DNA from: Coprinellus micaceus
Lineage: Eukaryota > Basidiomycota > Agaricomycetes > Agaricales > Psathyrellaceae
Reading direction: 5' to 3'
DNA: 64,000 nt
Assembly (NCBI GenBank): GCA_951394405.1
Contig: OX596339.1
Coordinates: 3,224,001-3,288,000, forward strand
A program made the position numbers and the translations under genes. The notes under the pieces are model-generated. The model was not told the DNA's origin, did not search any database, and saw only the letters and a list, made by a program, of their open reading frames with translations. Below, piece by piece: positions 41,916 through 54,200 of the stretch (positions within the stretch are counted from its first letter, which is position 1; the number at the start of each line of letters is the position of its first letter).

Positions 41916-44069
41916 CTAGTCGTAAGACCTTGAGGGAGTTCGGGGGGTAAACTCGCATTGGAACCGCTTTGGGTGTCTGCCAAATACAAAGTTTAGGCTG
42001 CTTTCACTGGATCCCTACAGTGATAACTTACATTAACACTCCCTCCTCCAACTCAAACTTCATCGAAACACGATTGCCGCTGTCTTCCTTCGGTGGGGAG
42101 AGCGTGAAGCATGCCAGAACCGAGGATATCAATCCAAATATCGTGTCATGACTGAAGAATCTGCCGGGACAAATTCTGCAGGCATAGGGAGGAGTTAGAC
42201 CCTGTAGGGAGGAAATGTTGGCCCATTCCTCACCTTCTCCCAAATCCAAACGCAGCTGAGAACGGGCTGAGAATGTCCTTCCTCAACTTTCCGTCCTTGA
42301 TGAACCGGTCCGGGTTGAAGGTGAATGGGTCAGGGTAGATTTTCGGATCATGGAGGATGTGCCTTCAGCATTAAGCGTCCGACGATAAGGCCTGAGAATT
42401 TTTATGGATGATCGACATGAAGCTCACCAAGAATTCCCGAGGATAATGGTTCCCTTCGGAATGAAGTACCCATCGTAAACATCGTCTTCCAGCGCTGCGT
42501 GAGCAACACCTAAATGGGGTCGCCGAGGGCGCGCTTAGAATGAGAGGTAGAGTGTGAAATTCAGCGAGGCATACCCAATGGGAGAACCTGGTATATCCTC
42601 GCCACCTCCAGGAGAACTGCGCCGAGGTACACCAACTGATCGCGGTCTTCAAAGTCCGGGAGCCTTCCGAGTCCAACAACTAGGTCGATCTCGTCTTGAG
42701 CGCGTTTCTGGACGCCGGGATGAATGGCAAGCAAGTTGAAAGTGGCCAGCGTGATTCCGGAGCTCTGCGGGAGAGAAAACATGACAACGTCAATTGTCGT
42801 TCGACGGGAGAAACCAACAACGTAGGCGCTTACAGTATCGGCACCCCCTGCACAACGGGCCAGATTAATTGTGTAGGTGAGAGTTCGGGCTAGAACACGT
42901 ACCAACGTATGCAATAGCCGCAGTGTCCTGGGCGCAGAGGAGTTCCTCCTCAAATTTGGAGTCATCTTCGTCAGGGAGAGCCTGGATCATGGAAAGCACT
43001 ACAGAAGGTGATGCACCTCCTTTGCGCTGATCGACCCCAAAAAATTAAATTAAGATCAATCGACATAGAGCTCTGCTCACCAGCAGCTCGCGAACATGTT
43101 TGAAAGGCAAGACCCTGGTTCTCCGACCCGCATCGTTGTAAAAACGAGCGAATTTCTTCCACCCAGTCCCTGGCATCCAATCGGGGACGTATTTTAGAGC
43201 TGGGATGAGGTCTATCATGAATGCGCCCGTCTTTCCCGCCATGCTGAAGCCCTCCCCCACAAGCTCAGGGTTCTTGACGAACGGATCATCATTGCCTGTC
43301 GGTTCGATGGCGTAAGTGCTCCTGAGAATGATCCGAGTGAAGTACCTATGTGAGAGTCAAAAGCAAAGAATGGGATTGGTGAGAACCTGATTGTGTTGAG
43401 AGGGCGAATTGGTGCACTGACGTTCTGGTCCTCTCCCAAAATGCAGCTGGATTCTCTGCCAAGTCACGAACGAATTTGCCCCGTTCCTCCAAAATCAACG
43501 GGTGGTACTGAGGAATGGCGGTCGGGTTGAAGTGCTCATGAAACATCCTACGCTGTCGCCTCCACCGGGTCCCGTATCGCATAAGACTGAAGAATTTATC
43601 AAATTCCATCCTGCGTTGAGAGATTGTGTTACTCAGTGAGTTGACACTAATGAAATAGCCTACTGCAGAGACTCACTGGGAGAGCATAGGGCTTACGGGA
43701 CGGTCTGAATGAATAGACGACCGTTTATCGAACAAGTCAGTGGTTCGTTGGAGTGACCCTAGAACCAGGATCCCTGTGCCCAACGACTCGAGATAGACCA
43801 TATCTCCTGAGATGCGACGGTCAATATGAATAATCCGCAACATTAGAGCCAGCCATGAGCTTACCATAGCGATCGATAAGCTGCGAGTATGCACGTTCTG
43901 GATATTCAATTGGAATGTCAAACAGGTTGCCTATGAGCGGATATCCCTTGGGTCCAGGAGGAAGCGGGAGGCTCGACCGCCGACGCCTCTCCCAGACCCT
44001 TCGCAGGACCAGATGCAGCATGAGGAGCGCGAAGATGGTGACTTTTGGATATTGTAGAGGGTCAAGCAT
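41916..44069 (-). CDS. cytochrome P450, tandem copy 2
   Basis: Very close to copy 1. It starts MLDPLQYPKVTIFALLMLHL; an upstream in-frame ATG at 44105 is less likely because the other copies begin MLD. The hinge is LPLPPGPKGYPLIGNLFDIP. Then come YSQLIDRYG, MVYLESLGTGILVLGSLQRT, YGTRWRRQRRMFHEHFN, I-helix GGADT and SGITLATFNLLAIHPG, ExxR in LLEVARIYQVLPLG, and haem loop FGFGRRICPGRFFSHDTIFG. The tail QCEFTPRTPSRSYD is almost that of copy 1, and about 55 bases across the two stop codons are nearly identical. A TATA motif lies at 44120-44125. The substrate is unknown. Confidence 0.9.
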
Positions 44070-44384
44070 GATCCACGATGAAGAGTTGCGACGGGAAGTT
44101 GTCAAGGACGATTGGCATTCTTATAACAAACCTTGTATAGCACAGGGGCTGGACCAGCCATTTCAAGTCGATAGGGTGTGAACGCGGAGGAGCAACAAGG
44201 CACCGTTCAGGTGCATTCTATTTTCTGAAGATGGTGTTAATCCTAAGAAGTCACCAGGTATGGGAGGGTCGCGTAAAGTGAAGCTTCAGTGTTCCGCATT
44301 TACCCCAAAAGTAGGTTCGAGGATGGAGTGAGAACCACCAATGGCATCGCGAGGATAGAGTTTGAATAGGGCTTCGGCCCCCGT
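44070..44384. other. intergenic between P450 2 and P450 3
   Basis: Contains the P450 2 promoter (minus TATAAG at 44120-44125). From about 44215 it contains the 3' flank of P450 3, which has a decayed copy at about 40905-41080. Confidence 0.5.
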
Positions 44385-46511
44385 TCAAGGCCTGAGATTT
44401 TTGACATTGCGGATGAAGGCTTCGTGTCGAGAGGACCGGGGAGTGATGGTGCACTCGAACGGCTTCGGGTGACTATTGAACATATCAACAAAGCGTTTCC
44501 AAAACCGCTAGTAGGGAGCATACGCACGCAAGGACCCCTCCGTCGAACTCTTCCTTCAACAAACAGACTCCGTTTTCATCTTTCGGAGCAGCGATATCGA
44601 ACAAGGCAAGCGTCGACGATATCATCGTGTAGAGCGAGTCGACACTGACATGGCGGCCGGGACATATCCTGGAGGATTCCGTGTCAGCGACGACATTCTT
44701 CCGTCTAGATACGCGATCGGATGAAGGTCACACCTTCTACCGAACCCAAAAGCGGCTGAATATGGGTCGAAAACCTCCTTGTCGATGCGACGATCCTTGA
44801 TGTATCGCTCTGGCTTGAATTTGAACGGCTCAGGGTAGATGTTTGGGTCATGGAGAATGTGCCTGGGCATGTCAGTCTGAGAATGTGCTATCTCGAGTTT
44901 AGCCAGCAAGCAGGAAGACACACCAAGCGTTCCCTATGACCACGGTGCCTTTCGGGATGAAATAGCCATCGTAAACGTCGTCTTCTATACATGCGTGAGG
45001 TAGAGCTTCTGACACTCATGAGTTAGCCTCCCGTACTCGGTATACTTGATAGAGGGTACCGACCTATGGGGAGGACAGGGTGCAGCCTAAACACCTCCTT
45101 GATCAATGCAGTAACGTAAACCAAATGCGGACGATCCTCGAAGTCGGGCAACCTGCCGAACCCCACGACGCGGTCGATTTCCTCCTGGGCACGCTGCTGA
45201 GCCTCTGGGTGCAGGGCGAGCATGAGAAAGGCGGTCAACGCAGCGCCCACACTCTGCGTCCAATTATAAACTTCGTTAGCCCCAACAATGCACGGGTTCA
45301 CGGGTTCACGACCCACGGTGTCGGTTCCAGCTAAGAAAAGCATTCAAAAGTGGTTGTACGACAATGGGTGTCGAACGCTTACCGACATAGCTCATACCAG
45401 CAGTGTCCTGGGCGCATAACCTTTCTTCCTCGTAGGACTCGTCGTCGACAGGAGGGAGCTTCTCAATCCACGTCCTCAGTGCACTCGGCGGGGCCGTCCC
45501 CAGTTTCTGCCCATACAAATCAGTGCAATCACCACGACTATGATGCGTAAGCGAGGAACGTACGTGAAGTTCCTGAAGTTCCTGGAAGGGCACAACTCTG
45601 GCGTCGATAGCCATGCGCTTGTAGTATTGGGCGAAACGCTTCCATGAAGCTCCAGGAAACCACGTCGGGACGTACTTAAGAACGGGGATAAAGTCGACGA
45701 GGAAAGCTCCAGGGGCAGCTGCAGCTGCGAACCCTACCGTTACTTCGACAGGACGGGTTACAAAGGGGTCATCGTTCCCTGTCGGTTCGATGCCGTAGGA
45801 GGTCTTTAACAGTATTCGGGTGATGAAACTGAGATAATTCAGCCCTGGCACTGCGATAAACGACAGAAAGACCGACCTCCGCAAGACGTGCAGGAACTCT
45901 TTGGGGCTTCGGTAAAGATCTTCGATATATCGGACCCTTTCATCGAGAATGAGTGGATGGAACTGTTTGACAGCCGTAGGATTGAACTGTTCATGGAAGA
46001 GGCGGCGTTGTCGTCTCCATCTAGAGCCGTAACGCATCAGACTGAAGTAAGCATCATAGCCCATTCTGTACAGGATAGTATCTCATTCGAGTGCCCGCTC
46101 AGGGGTAGACAAGAAAACGTACTGCCCACAGAGCATTGGCAAATCGGAGCGGTCGGAATATAGTGAGGATCTCCTTTCAAAGAGGTCCGTGGTCCGTGCG
46201 AGAGAGGACAGAACAAGAATCTTGGTTCCAAATGTTTCCAGATAGAACATGTCACCTAGATCTGGTCGGTGAGTGAGGGACTGTACACTGAATCGAAGTG
46301 ACGCACCGTAACGTTGAGCTAGCTTTGAATACTCCATCTCTTGATGGCGTGCCGGGATATCGAGGAGGTTTCCAATGCAGATGTAACCCTTTGGCCCTGG
46401 AGGGAGAGGAAGGTTAGAGCGATTCTTCCTGGCTAAGATACGCCGGAGGATGAGCTGTAGCAGGAGCAAGACGAACGCCACGGCCTTGGGGTGTTGCAAT
46501 AAATCGAGCAT
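44385..46511 (-). CDS. cytochrome P450, tandem copy 3
   Basis: It starts MLDLLQHPKAVAFVLLLLQL with hinge LPLPPGPKGYICIGNLLDIP. It continues YLETFGTKILVLSSLARTTD, YGSRWRRQRRLFHEQFN and SFITRILLKTSYGIEPTGND. The I-helix is LFLAGTDT then SVGAALTAFLMLALHP, with AQEEIDRVVGFGRLPDFEDR. ExxR is in IKEVFRLHPVLPIG, and the haem loop is FGFGRR then ICPGRHVSVD. The last exon gives HPKPFECTITPRSSRHEAF and ends VKNLRP. It is more distant from copies 1 and 2 than they are from each other. Splice sites and catalytic motifs are intact. The substrate is unknown. Confidence 0.9.
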
Positions 46512-47528
46512 GCTGTGTTCCAGGTCTTGGAAGTTGGAGCGACAGAAAGCGAGACCCTATCGTTGGACAATGCTGTTTGGAGAGGGCTTCGAAAAGGACC
46601 AATGAGTTATTTCAAGGGACCAACCCCACCGGTGACCATGTGCACAATCGGAACACACAGATGAAAAAGTAGTACGGTTCTTTCACCACAGAAGAAACAG
46701 AAGACTCCAAGAGTAAGTCAGTTGACTCTGGGTGATAAGACTTCTCCGTAGAGTCCTGGCCACCGAATCACTTCGATTACGACTGTCGGTGAAATGGGAA
46801 GGTGGTTGCGAACTTCCGTCAACGACGTCTCCCGTGTGATTAGCCGACTGTCTTCGCCCAATCATCGACTTGAAAACTCAGATCGCACACGCGCGAGCCG
46901 CGACGAGACTGCAGACGCGAGCGTTCACCGGCGCCTCCCATTTGGTGGCTCAGTTGCGGATCCTGGTGCCAGCCGCAGCGTATGGGCCTCGAACTTGAGG
47001 CCCGAGGCTCTATCAGGGCTTGAAATGAACGTCTTAGGTTGAACGAAGAAAAGACAGTTATTCACTTGGGCAGTTCTGAATGACTTTTACGAGCTATTAA
47101 TGGCCGCGAATATCCGTTTGATACGTAGAAAAGCGTACCCCTCATCCGGTCTTTCTCGCACGGTATCGTCCTGAATCATGCCCATAGCTCTACTTTCAGG
47201 GGTTCTGTGTCCCATGCACCAGAAAATCCTTGCATTTGAGTTAAGATGGTGAAGAACGAAGCCCTTATCGGACTCAGATCAAGTCGATGAAGCTGCTTCG
47301 AGCGGTGGGGAGGTGCATGGTCGCCAACGAGTCGCCGCCGACCCTTCGGCATTTGGCGTGAGCATGCACTCACGGTCAGATGACTCGGCCACTCATCTAA
47401 ACACCGCGAGAAGCGCCCAGATTTTTTTTTGGCTTTGACCCAGTCCAACTCAACTGCGGCGGCCATATCCTCGTATATTCTATTCCCATACCCCTTTTAC
47501 CAGCTTAAAACGTCAATTTGTGGCACGA
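46512..47528. other. intergenic gap of about 1 kb
   Basis: Divergent promoter space between P450 3 (minus) and the first MYND gene (plus). Frames of 60-96 codons occur on both strands but none carries recognisable motifs. A weak match to the dispersed 12-mer core (AAGCGCCCA) lies at 47411-47419. Confidence 0.4.
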
Positions 47529-49051
47529 ATGTCGAAGAAGTCCAAGAAAATCAACTTTACCAAGCCACCGCAATGGACTCCACCTCAAATTGGCTTCACC
47601 GTCACTGACGAAATGAAACGACTCCTTGCCCACCCAGGCTACCTCAGCGACAAAAACGGAGGCCTACGAGCCTCTCACCTGTACTCTAATCGTCAGTCAT
47701 ATGGTTTCAACCATATTTTCCTCCGAACTAATTTGCTGTTGGCAATTCTAGAAAGTCTAAACTTTCGTTTGGATGACTTCGGACTGTTTGGCAAGGCTTG
47801 CTTCACCGGAGACCTTCAAACAGTTCAGTGGGTAAGGGATTGTGACAAGGCTAACCGGTAGTGTGCCGGCTCTGACGAAGTATTTTAAACCCAGTACTTG
47901 ATGACGGGGAACGCCCCTCCCCTGTCGCAAAAAGAATCTGCATACGAATTCGGCTATGCCTCGCTGGTTGTCACTGGCGCACAGCGAGTTGGAGCTATGC
48001 CAGGTGGTGCTGTACTGCAACACCTTGCTGTCCTTGAACTTCTCATATCGCGTGGACTCCCTCTCTCCGTGCCTGATATCGGAGGCTTCACCGCCGTGCA
48101 TCACTGCATAGCTTCAGCGTCTCAGCGGACCAACTCTTTCGACCCAGCAACCAAGGAAAAGGCCATGCGAAAAATGCTAACCTCTGGCGCCGACATAAAC
48201 CATCGGAACCACTGGGGAGACACTGCTCTCCACAACGCTATCCAAAGAGGCGATAGCCTCGGGATTGACTTGCTGATGGAGCACGGAGCCGACATAGACC
48301 TCCCTGACGGTAACGGACTCACTGTGAGGGATATTTATCTCAAATCTGGAGCAACGGTTGCTGCCGCGATGGAGAAGTGGCTTCTCAAGCGATCTGGGAA
48401 GGACAAAGCGCCTATGACCGGCAAAGTCTGCGAGGAATGCGGCGCCAACGACAAACCGCTGAGGAACTGTTCAGGCTGCCTGACAGTGCAATATTGCTCT
48501 CGCGAGTGCCAACGTAAGCCTCATCCCCTTGGCTAGTCCCTTTCTTCCGTGACGCGTATGCCCCTTCTTTAGGCGCTGCTTGGAAGGAACACAAAAAGAA
48601 GTGCAATGTGTTCACAACCTCGGGCTCAGCGACACTCGTACCGTACTACCTTCCGGATGAGCTCGGCGGGAGCCTCCTCCCTCAAGAACCCTTCCGACGA
48701 GGACAAATCGGCGGTCTACCAACCGCCCCTGTTCCTACCAGTCACATGCGTATTAGCCAGCCACCAACCAATCTCCCTCCTGGAGGCAAGCAGGCCGTCG
48801 TCAAGATTCAGGTTCCAACCACACTAAAGTACCCGAACGGCTCTTACCAGGAGATGCTGGTGTATACCCAGAAACGCGACTTCGCATGCATGGTGCGAAG
48901 GGAAGATTGCCCGAAAGCATGGGATCGCGTTTACGACGTTGTGAAGAACAAGTCACTCTCCGGTTTGAAGGGCTATTTCGTCGCGGATATTAAGAGCCCT
49001 GGAGAGTTTGTTGTGAAGGTCTCTGAGTTATTGGCGGCTCAACCTTGGTAG
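47529..49051 (+). CDS. ankyrin-repeat and MYND zinc-finger protein 1
   Basis: It starts MSKKSKKINFTKPPQWTPPQ and continues IGFTVTDEMKRLLAHPGYLS, ESLNFRLDDFGLFGKACFTG and a middle part with ankyrin-type repeats (LELLISRGLPLSVPDIGGFT, MLTSGADINHRNHWGDTALH, LLMEHGADIDLPDGNGLTV). A MYND finger follows: CEECGANDKPLRNCSGC, YCSRECQ, then after an intron WKEHKKKC, giving the full C6HC ligand set. The C-terminal domain (GGKQAVVKIQVP, MLVYTQKRDFACMV, LKGYFVADIKS) is shared with the next gene. It ends LAAQPW. It probably mediates protein-protein contacts; any methyltransferase link is unsupported because there is no SET domain. Confidence 0.88.
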
Positions 49052-49299
49052 TATAAATCAGCCCCCAATACGGCACACTACCGTCACGCACCGTCCCCTT
49101 CTTGCCAGCCTTCCAAAGGCCGTTTTTGGTATCGATGCTCCTCGCCTTCAAGTCATTGCGCCGTGCATTTATCGTGAGCCCCCTTTGCCATGATGTTGTC
49201 TTATTTGGAGATGTCTCACCCTCCCTCTCCAAAACTTAGCATTCAAATCGCTTTTTACTTCTTGTACCCATCCCCCACGTACTCTACCGCTACTTCTAA

Positions 49300-50816
49300 A
49301 TGCCAAAGAAATCATCGAAACCGAGGCCCGCCAGTGAACCACAATGGGACCCACCGGCAATTGGCTTCACCGTCACCGACGAGATGAAACGACTCTTCGC
49401 GCAACCTGGCTATCTCAACATGGTGAACAGAGGACCGAGGGCCACACACCTCTACCAAAACCGTTCGTGGGCTACCCTAAGGTCACAATGTACGGCACTG
49501 ACCTTCTTCGAATCGCCCTGTGAACCTTGGATACTGACAGAAAGTTTGAACTACGAAGTGCAAGAGTTTGGACCATTCGGCGCCGCATGCTTCTTGGGGG
49601 ACATTGAACGGGTTCAGTTGGTGTGTACGACTCGCTCAGGCTTCACCAGACGTGCATCTAACCTGCGTCGTTGATGGTATATAGTTCTTCGCTGCGGGAA
49701 CCGCTCCTCCATTGACAAACAGAGAGACAGAGTACAAGTTCGGCTACGCATCGCTCGTCGTTACGGGCTCCCAGAGGGTAACCCCCATGCCAGGAGCCCC
49801 TTCAGTACCCCAACACCTCGCGATTCTGGAGTTGCTCATATCCCGTGGGCTGCCTCTATCCCTCCCTGACATTGCAGGCTACACGGCGCTCCATCACTCC
49901 GTTGGAGGGACACCTCACGTCAAGGCAGACATAATTCGAAAGCTCATTACTTCTGGCGCGGACTTGAACTATCGAAACCGCTGGGGGTCGACGCCCTTGC
50001 ACGATGCCATCGTGAATGACCACATCGCGGGCATTGACTTGCTCATGGAACATGGAGCAAGCGTTGACCTTCCCGACGGGAACAGTTTGTCAGTCAGACT
50101 CGCCTATATACCTATGGGAAAGGCTGTCACCGCCGCAATAGAGAAATGGCTGTTGAAGCGCTCGGGGAAGGCGGGGGCACCCATGACCGGAAAGATGTGC
50201 GACCAGTGTGGGGCGAAGGGGAAGCCGCTGAGGAACTGTTCAGGGTGTCTCACCGCTCAGTATTGCTCTCGTGAATGTCAACGTAAGTCATCCCCTTTCA
50301 AATATCTCAAATCACAGCGTTCACGGCACATCGATAGGCCAAGCATGGAAAACCCACAAGCCAAAGTGCAAAACGTTCACCGACTCAGAGTCGAGCTCAG
50401 TCACGCTGAAGCCATTCTATCCCGGCCCCAGCGGTTGGTTATGCCCCAACGAGCCTTTCGTACGCGGCCTCGCCGGCATGCCTCCTACTAAACCCGTACC
50501 CAGCACCCATCTGTCCCTTGGCCACTTCCCAGCTAGTCTCCCACCCGGCGGTAAGCAAGCCATTGTCAAGATCCAAGTCCCGCCCATCCTGAAGGATCTC
50601 GATGGCAACTGCCGCCCAATGCTCGTATATACGCAGAAGCGTGACTTTTCGTGCATCCTGCAGAGAGAAGATGGCCAAAGAGAGTGGGACCGACTCTACG
50701 ACGTCATACGGAAGCAGACCGTCTCCGCTCTCAAGGGTTATTTTATTGTGGATATCAAGAGCCGTGACAAGCTTATCGTGAAGGTTTCCGAACCGTTAGC
50801 CACCCAGCCCTGGTAA
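49300..50816 (+). CDS. ankyrin-repeat and MYND zinc-finger protein 2
   Basis: Tandem paralogue of the preceding gene with the same exon plan. It starts MPKKSSKPRPASEPQWDPPA, then IGFTVTDEMKRLFAQPGYLN, ESLNYEVQEFGPFGAACFLG, ankyrin-type repeats (LELLISRGLPLSLPDIAGYT, LITSGADLNYRNRWGSTPLH, LLMEHGASVDLPDGNSLSV) and the MYND finger CDQCGAKGKPLRNCSGC, YCSRECQ, WKTHKPKC. The intron within the finger falls at the same codon as in gene 1. The C-terminal part has GGKQAIVKIQVP, MLVYTQKRDFSCIL and LKGYFIVDIKS, ending LATQPW. Both copies look intact. Function is unknown; fungal MYND proteins are often regulators, which is inference. Confidence 0.88.
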
Positions 50817-51255
50817 ACTACAACGTTACTTCGTGGCTCCCGTTTCGACTGGTTGTCAGGAATTGGTTGGGTGTTCTTTGATGGGAATAAGCGCCCGGCG
50901 CGACTTCAGGTAATTATTTAAGCTAGCACGCTGAACGGAGTTGCATCAAGCTTGTGAACACCGGGACTGGGATAAATCATGACTGTCAGCGCTGTTCCAC
51001 GCGAGAGCGGCGGCCAGTCACTCTCTCCACCAAGGAGACGTCTCCGCGCCTCACAGTTCCAGCATATTCCACACACCATGAAGCGAGCAGGGGTAAAGTC
51101 CAATAGATAGCGCGAGCGCAACCTAGTAAGAGAGCTATTCTACGGCAGCAAGAAACAGATGGAGGGTAATTTAGTGTCCATGAGCTATTACAACGATTAG
51201 GAGCTGAAGCAAAAAGGCAAAACATCAATTCTATCTAGTCTTCCAAGTCATCTCA
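50817..51255. other. intergenic between MYND 2 and Zn2Cys6 factor 1
   Basis: Convergent 3' flanks. A partial match to the dispersed 12-mer lies at 50887-50898. No gene was recognised. Confidence 0.45.
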
Positions 51256-54200
51256 TCACCGTTGTATTGACACATGATGATGATACGGACCGCCTTGGGG
51301 TCCTACTTGCCCACTTCCGGGAGCACCTCTCGTCCCGTCCTGATGGGTGTGCCCGCCTTGTGTAAGCTCACTGACGTTCATCAAGTACGAGCCCCACTCG
51401 TCCAGCCTACAGTGCCGTCAGTGGGCCGATCACCACAGTGGGGAAGGGTTAAAGGTACTCACTCGAAGCCAGTAGGAGCGTTAGACCACATCGCCATCGT
51501 ATCACTATCCACAAAGTTCTGCTGCGGTTGCTGCACCGGAGCACCTCTCGCTCCTTGTTGGTGCTGAGGACCTCCGGTTGGGTACTGCTGATACGGACCC
51601 TGGTGGTGTTGCTGAGGAGCCATCCCCATGAAGCCTTCGCCTCCAGCAGTAGGGTTATGGTACGCAGAAGGCGGGGGATTCCTTAGTGAGCCCATCTGCC
51701 TTGACGAAGGTCCCGCAGCCAAAGGCGCGCCGCGACCTCCAGGGTACATCACAACCTGACTCGGATCCATCTGGTTGAACATCCCCGTCGACGTTGGCCT
51801 CTCCATCCCTCCAAACCCACTCCCCGCGGATCCAGGCATCGCGGCAGGACCTCCCATACCAGCACCTGGGTGACTCTCAAATCCCTGTGTACCATCGATT
51901 GAGCGGCGATGAGCCTGTGCCGAGTTCCCAACGCTCACGTTCACGCTAACATTGATCGACCCACTCCTGCTTCCCTGCGCATTTCCGCCCCCGTACCAAT
52001 ACTGTTGTTGTGGTTGGCCTGCGGGCTGCTGTGCAGACGAAGAGAATTCAATCTGCCCATGCAGCGGCAATCTGCCGAGGTCTTCGCTGTAAACAGGAAG
52101 CGAGAAGAACTGCTGCTGCGATTGTTGTTGTTGCTGCGGCTGCTGGGAGCCAGAAGCACCCGCGATGAGGTTCTCCGATGACGATCCCGGATGGGGGGTG
52201 TGCTGTGCGGAGAGGGACTGCGGATTTGGATCGGTGTCGTGTACCTGGATGGGGGACGCTACAGATCCGGCGATCGCCCGCTGCGTAACACGCTTCGAGC
52301 CAGCGATCTGCCGAGGGCCTTCTGGGAGAGGCAATTCCTCCTTGACCTGAGGCGAACTCGTTGGTGTGTCACCTTCGCGCTCTCGCTTTTGTATCGACGT
52401 CGGGCTCGGCTGAGGAAGCGGGAGGTCTCCAACCGAGGCTAGTTCATAGAGAATATCCCTGTGATGACGGTCAGGGTATATGTAGACGGCGATCATGCCA
52501 GGACGTACCAGAGTCGACCGGCGGAGTGCCACCTCTTCTCGCAAGTCCGGAGAACACGCATACACTTGTGCACATCCGTCATCTCCTTATTGGGATCCAT
52601 CGACAACCCAGATCGCTTGCCACCCCAGATGCTCAGCAATAACACAATCCCAGACGTAAACACCGCCATCTGGACGAACGGTGGTGGGAGGGGATTATGC
52701 CGCAGCTGGGTGTCGACGACGTGGCTGCATGATCGCGCAGCATTCGTACATATGGCCAAGGATGGGAAGGATAATGGGGACGGTTTGGAAGGTGACGGGA
52801 TGAACGGGCGGTGGATGAGGATTTGGATGTGATAGTAGGAGGAGTAGAGCACGACAGATTGGTTAAAGAAGTTGAAGTCCTCGCGATTTGGATCCCATCG
52901 CACTGCGTTCGGTCAGATACAGCGGCAAAGGCTGACGAGAGGCAGCTCACAATGGTCGGGTACAGAGTCGACCCATTTGTTGAGCGCAGAATCGAGTTCA
53001 GCAACGATATGCTGCTCCCATTGGGAACCGACGAAACCAAGCAGAACCTTTGATTTATTGATTGAGTACTACACCGTCTTGTCAGTAAGCGTTCTCGCAA
53101 GCCAATGAGCAACATACGATGGTCCTCAGAGAGAAGGCAAGTACTTGGTTGAGTTTGAGGTTGAGGTTGAAGGCTGTCACCAGAGATGGCTTGCCAGGCG
53201 GTTGCCTCCATCGCTTCTCGGGATCTGGATGCTCCCAATACTCGTCGTCGCACTCAATCGGCATGTCAAGATCGAAACTACAGCACGGTTAGCACGGCGG
53301 CGAGGGCGGACGAGGGTAACACGCACTCTTCGTCCTGAATAGCGCAGGGTCTACCCAGTGCGGCGCTAACCATACGATCCATACAAACCAGTACCCTGGA
53401 AGGAAAGTTAGGGACCCCCAGATAGCGAAGGCCACAGCGCCGTAACAGAAAATGGCTCACCAGAACGCTCGTTTCCACAGCTCGTCTTCTACGGTAAGCT
53501 CACCGTTCTGTGTTCTGCGCCGGTGCGCACCAACGTCCTGCGCTAGCCGGATTCCGATCCCCACCATGGTCCAACAAGATTGCGGGGCCGATGAACCTTG
53601 CAAGAATTGAACCGATAGCTGTGCATAATATGAGCCAGCATCGTCTCAAAGATCTGATGCATGCTTACAACATAGAACTGTAGATCGTAGAGGGACGGTG
53701 GAGCGAGCAAGGACTTTTTGACCATCTGCACTTGGTCGAACCACTTCCAGCCAGAGGAATGGAAGCTCTCCTCTCCCTCTAGCAGGACGCGGGGATCGTC
53801 CGAAAAGCGCGACCCGACGGCGCAGACGAGTAGGACTGTGGAGGCGAAACTGTCGTTATGCAAGTGGAACTCCTCGGAGACAAGCCTTTCGAATGTTGGG
53901 CGATGGAGGAGGGGCAGGTATAGGTTGACACAGGAGAAATATAGCTCGGTGAGGGAGGTGATAAGGTCGGGTTCAGGGAATGAGTAATTTGCGCGCTTGT
54001 GTCGTGAAGTACTGCGTTCCCACTTTGCGAGAGTTAGATCAAAATCTAGACGTAGAGAAACACGACAACTCACAGGATGGGGTGCCCAGAACTCATCCCT
54101 CTTTGAGCCCGGAACCAACGCAGTCTTGCACAAATCCTGATCAGTCCCCGTATACTCATTCTTGAGCTCAATCGCCGTTTGTATGAGCATTGCTCCGCTC

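Noticed and set aside
38612..46511. P450 trio plus reductases as a secondary-metabolite cluster
   Set aside because: No polyketide synthase, NRPS, terpene cyclase or other core enzyme lies in the window; tandem family expansion explains the arrangement.
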